DNA of 6,083 nucleotides from a bacterium (GTDB lineage Bacteria > Latescibacterota > UBA2968): contig JAPUJS010000118.1 in NCBI GenBank assembly GCA_027296045.1, positions 1-6,083 of the forward strand, written 5' to 3'. Positions 5,677-6,083 of this stretch are shown one piece after another. Within the stretch, counting starts at the first letter, position 1; each line of letters starts with the position of its first letter. Position numbers and translations under genes: made by a program. The notes beneath the pieces are model-generated. The model was not told where the DNA came from. It saw only the letters and a list, made by a program, of their open reading frames with translations, and made no database searches.

Positions 5677-6083
5677 GTGAAAATTTTATTACCTACCCAT
5701 ATGGAAGATCAGTACGTGGAGCAAGTTCGGGCGGTGTCAAATGAGGTGGAGGTGATTCAGGGGAAGTCGGATGAGGAGGTCCTGGAGGTGATGCCGGGGG
5801 TGGAGGTGGTGCTCGGGTCGCTGAGCCGGGAGATGTTTTTGCGGGCAGAACGGCTCCGATGGTTTCAGACCACCAGTGCGGGTGTGGACAGGTACATGTA
5901 TCCCGAATTTGTGGAGAGCGGGGTGATCTTGACCAGTTCCAAAGGCACTGTGGGGGTACAGTTGTCGGAGCAGGCGATGGCGCTGCTGTTGGGGTTGACC
6001 CGGGGGATTGGCACGGCGATTCGGGCGGCAAACTGGACGGCGGAGACGAAGGCGCAGATCCGGCGGGAGGCCTGGGACTTGAT
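5677..6083 (+). CDS. D-2-hydroxyacid dehydrogenase, N-terminal part (runs off window)
   Basis: The first 135 residues are present of an NAD-dependent D-isomer-specific 2-hydroxyacid dehydrogenase, a family usually of about 310-330 residues that interconverts 2-oxo acids and D-2-hydroxy acids. Recognition rests on the N-terminal substrate-domain pattern: KILLP first strand, VEVVLGSLS (residues 42-50), LRWFQTTSAGVD (60-71), the TSSKGTVG loop (86-93), and the helix SEQAMALLLGLTRG (97-110), where many relatives have SEH. The NAD-binding GxGxxG motif and the catalytic Arg/Glu/His lie beyond the window, so activity cannot be judged. It starts with GTG behind a clear AAGGAG site. It lies downstream of the broken gene on the same strand and probably depends on the promoter at 5292-5321, being separated from that gene by no visible terminator. 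Substrate unknown. Confidence 0.87.
   Translation, partial: MKILLPTHMEDQYVEQVRAVSNEVEVIQGKSDEEVLEVMPGVEVVLGSLSREMFLRAERLRWFQTTSAGVDRYMYPEFVESGVILTSSKGTVGVQLSEQAMALLLGLTRGIGTAIRAANWTAETKAQIRREAWDL

Noticed and set aside
5474..5680. A 68-codon plus-strand frame ending in TGA overlapping the dehydrogenase GTG
   Set aside because: Its start lacks a ribosome-binding site, its translation is not protein-like, and its codons fit the window less well than the adjacent frame. The overlap with GTG alone is not enough, although it could be the tail of the broken gene.
5745..5810. Repeated TGGAGGTG-like units in the dehydrogenase gene
   Set aside because: They encode Val/Glu-rich strands (EVEV, LEV, VEVV) in one frame and reflect G-rich codon use rather than a true repeat or internal ribosome-binding sites.

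Overview
The window looks like chromosomal DNA of a free-living bacterium with moderately high GC. It holds housekeeping and catabolic enzymes, Shine-Dalgarno-led starts and sigma-70-type promoters. An oligoendopeptidase F, a sulfatase, a CapA-like phosphoesterase, an aldo/keto reductase and a D-2-hydroxyacid dehydrogenase side by side recall sulfatase-rich environmental phyla such as Latescibacterota, Poribacteria or Planctomycetota. That placement is inferred from gene content only and is of low confidence. No phage, transposon, CRISPR, tRNA or rRNA signal was seen.

Layout: (1) 1-64, a short leader ending in a strong ribosome-binding site. (2) 65-3264, two plus-strand genes 35 bases apart, an M3 oligoendopeptidase (pepF type) and a sulfatase with an intact formylglycine motif and no export signal; they are probably cotranscribed. 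(3) 3288-5270, two minus-strand genes convergent with the first pair: an aldo/keto reductase first in transcription, then a CapA-family protein, with a strong 12-bp hairpin between them. (4) 5271-5367, a compact divergent control region where a consensus plus-strand promoter and a near-consensus minus-strand promoter share one -10 element. (5) 5368 to about 5676, a short open stretch with a good promoter and ribosome-binding site whose reading frame is broken; it is read as a decayed gene or an assembly error. (6) 5677-6083, the 5' part of a D-2-hydroxyacid dehydrogenase gene that runs off the window.

How the parts may work together: the sulfatase, aldo/keto reductase and 2-hydroxyacid dehydrogenase could belong to cytoplasmic breakdown of a sulfated small molecule or sugar, with the reductase and dehydrogenase expressed divergently from one control region. 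No substrate can be read from the sequence. The peptidase and CapA-like protein have no obvious link to such a pathway.

I did not find a new multi-gene system. The items most worth a second look are the symmetric bidirectional promoter, the broken gene directly downstream of it, the hairpin placed over an apparent start codon, and G enrichment of the plus strand that gives the plus- and minus-strand genes different codon use.
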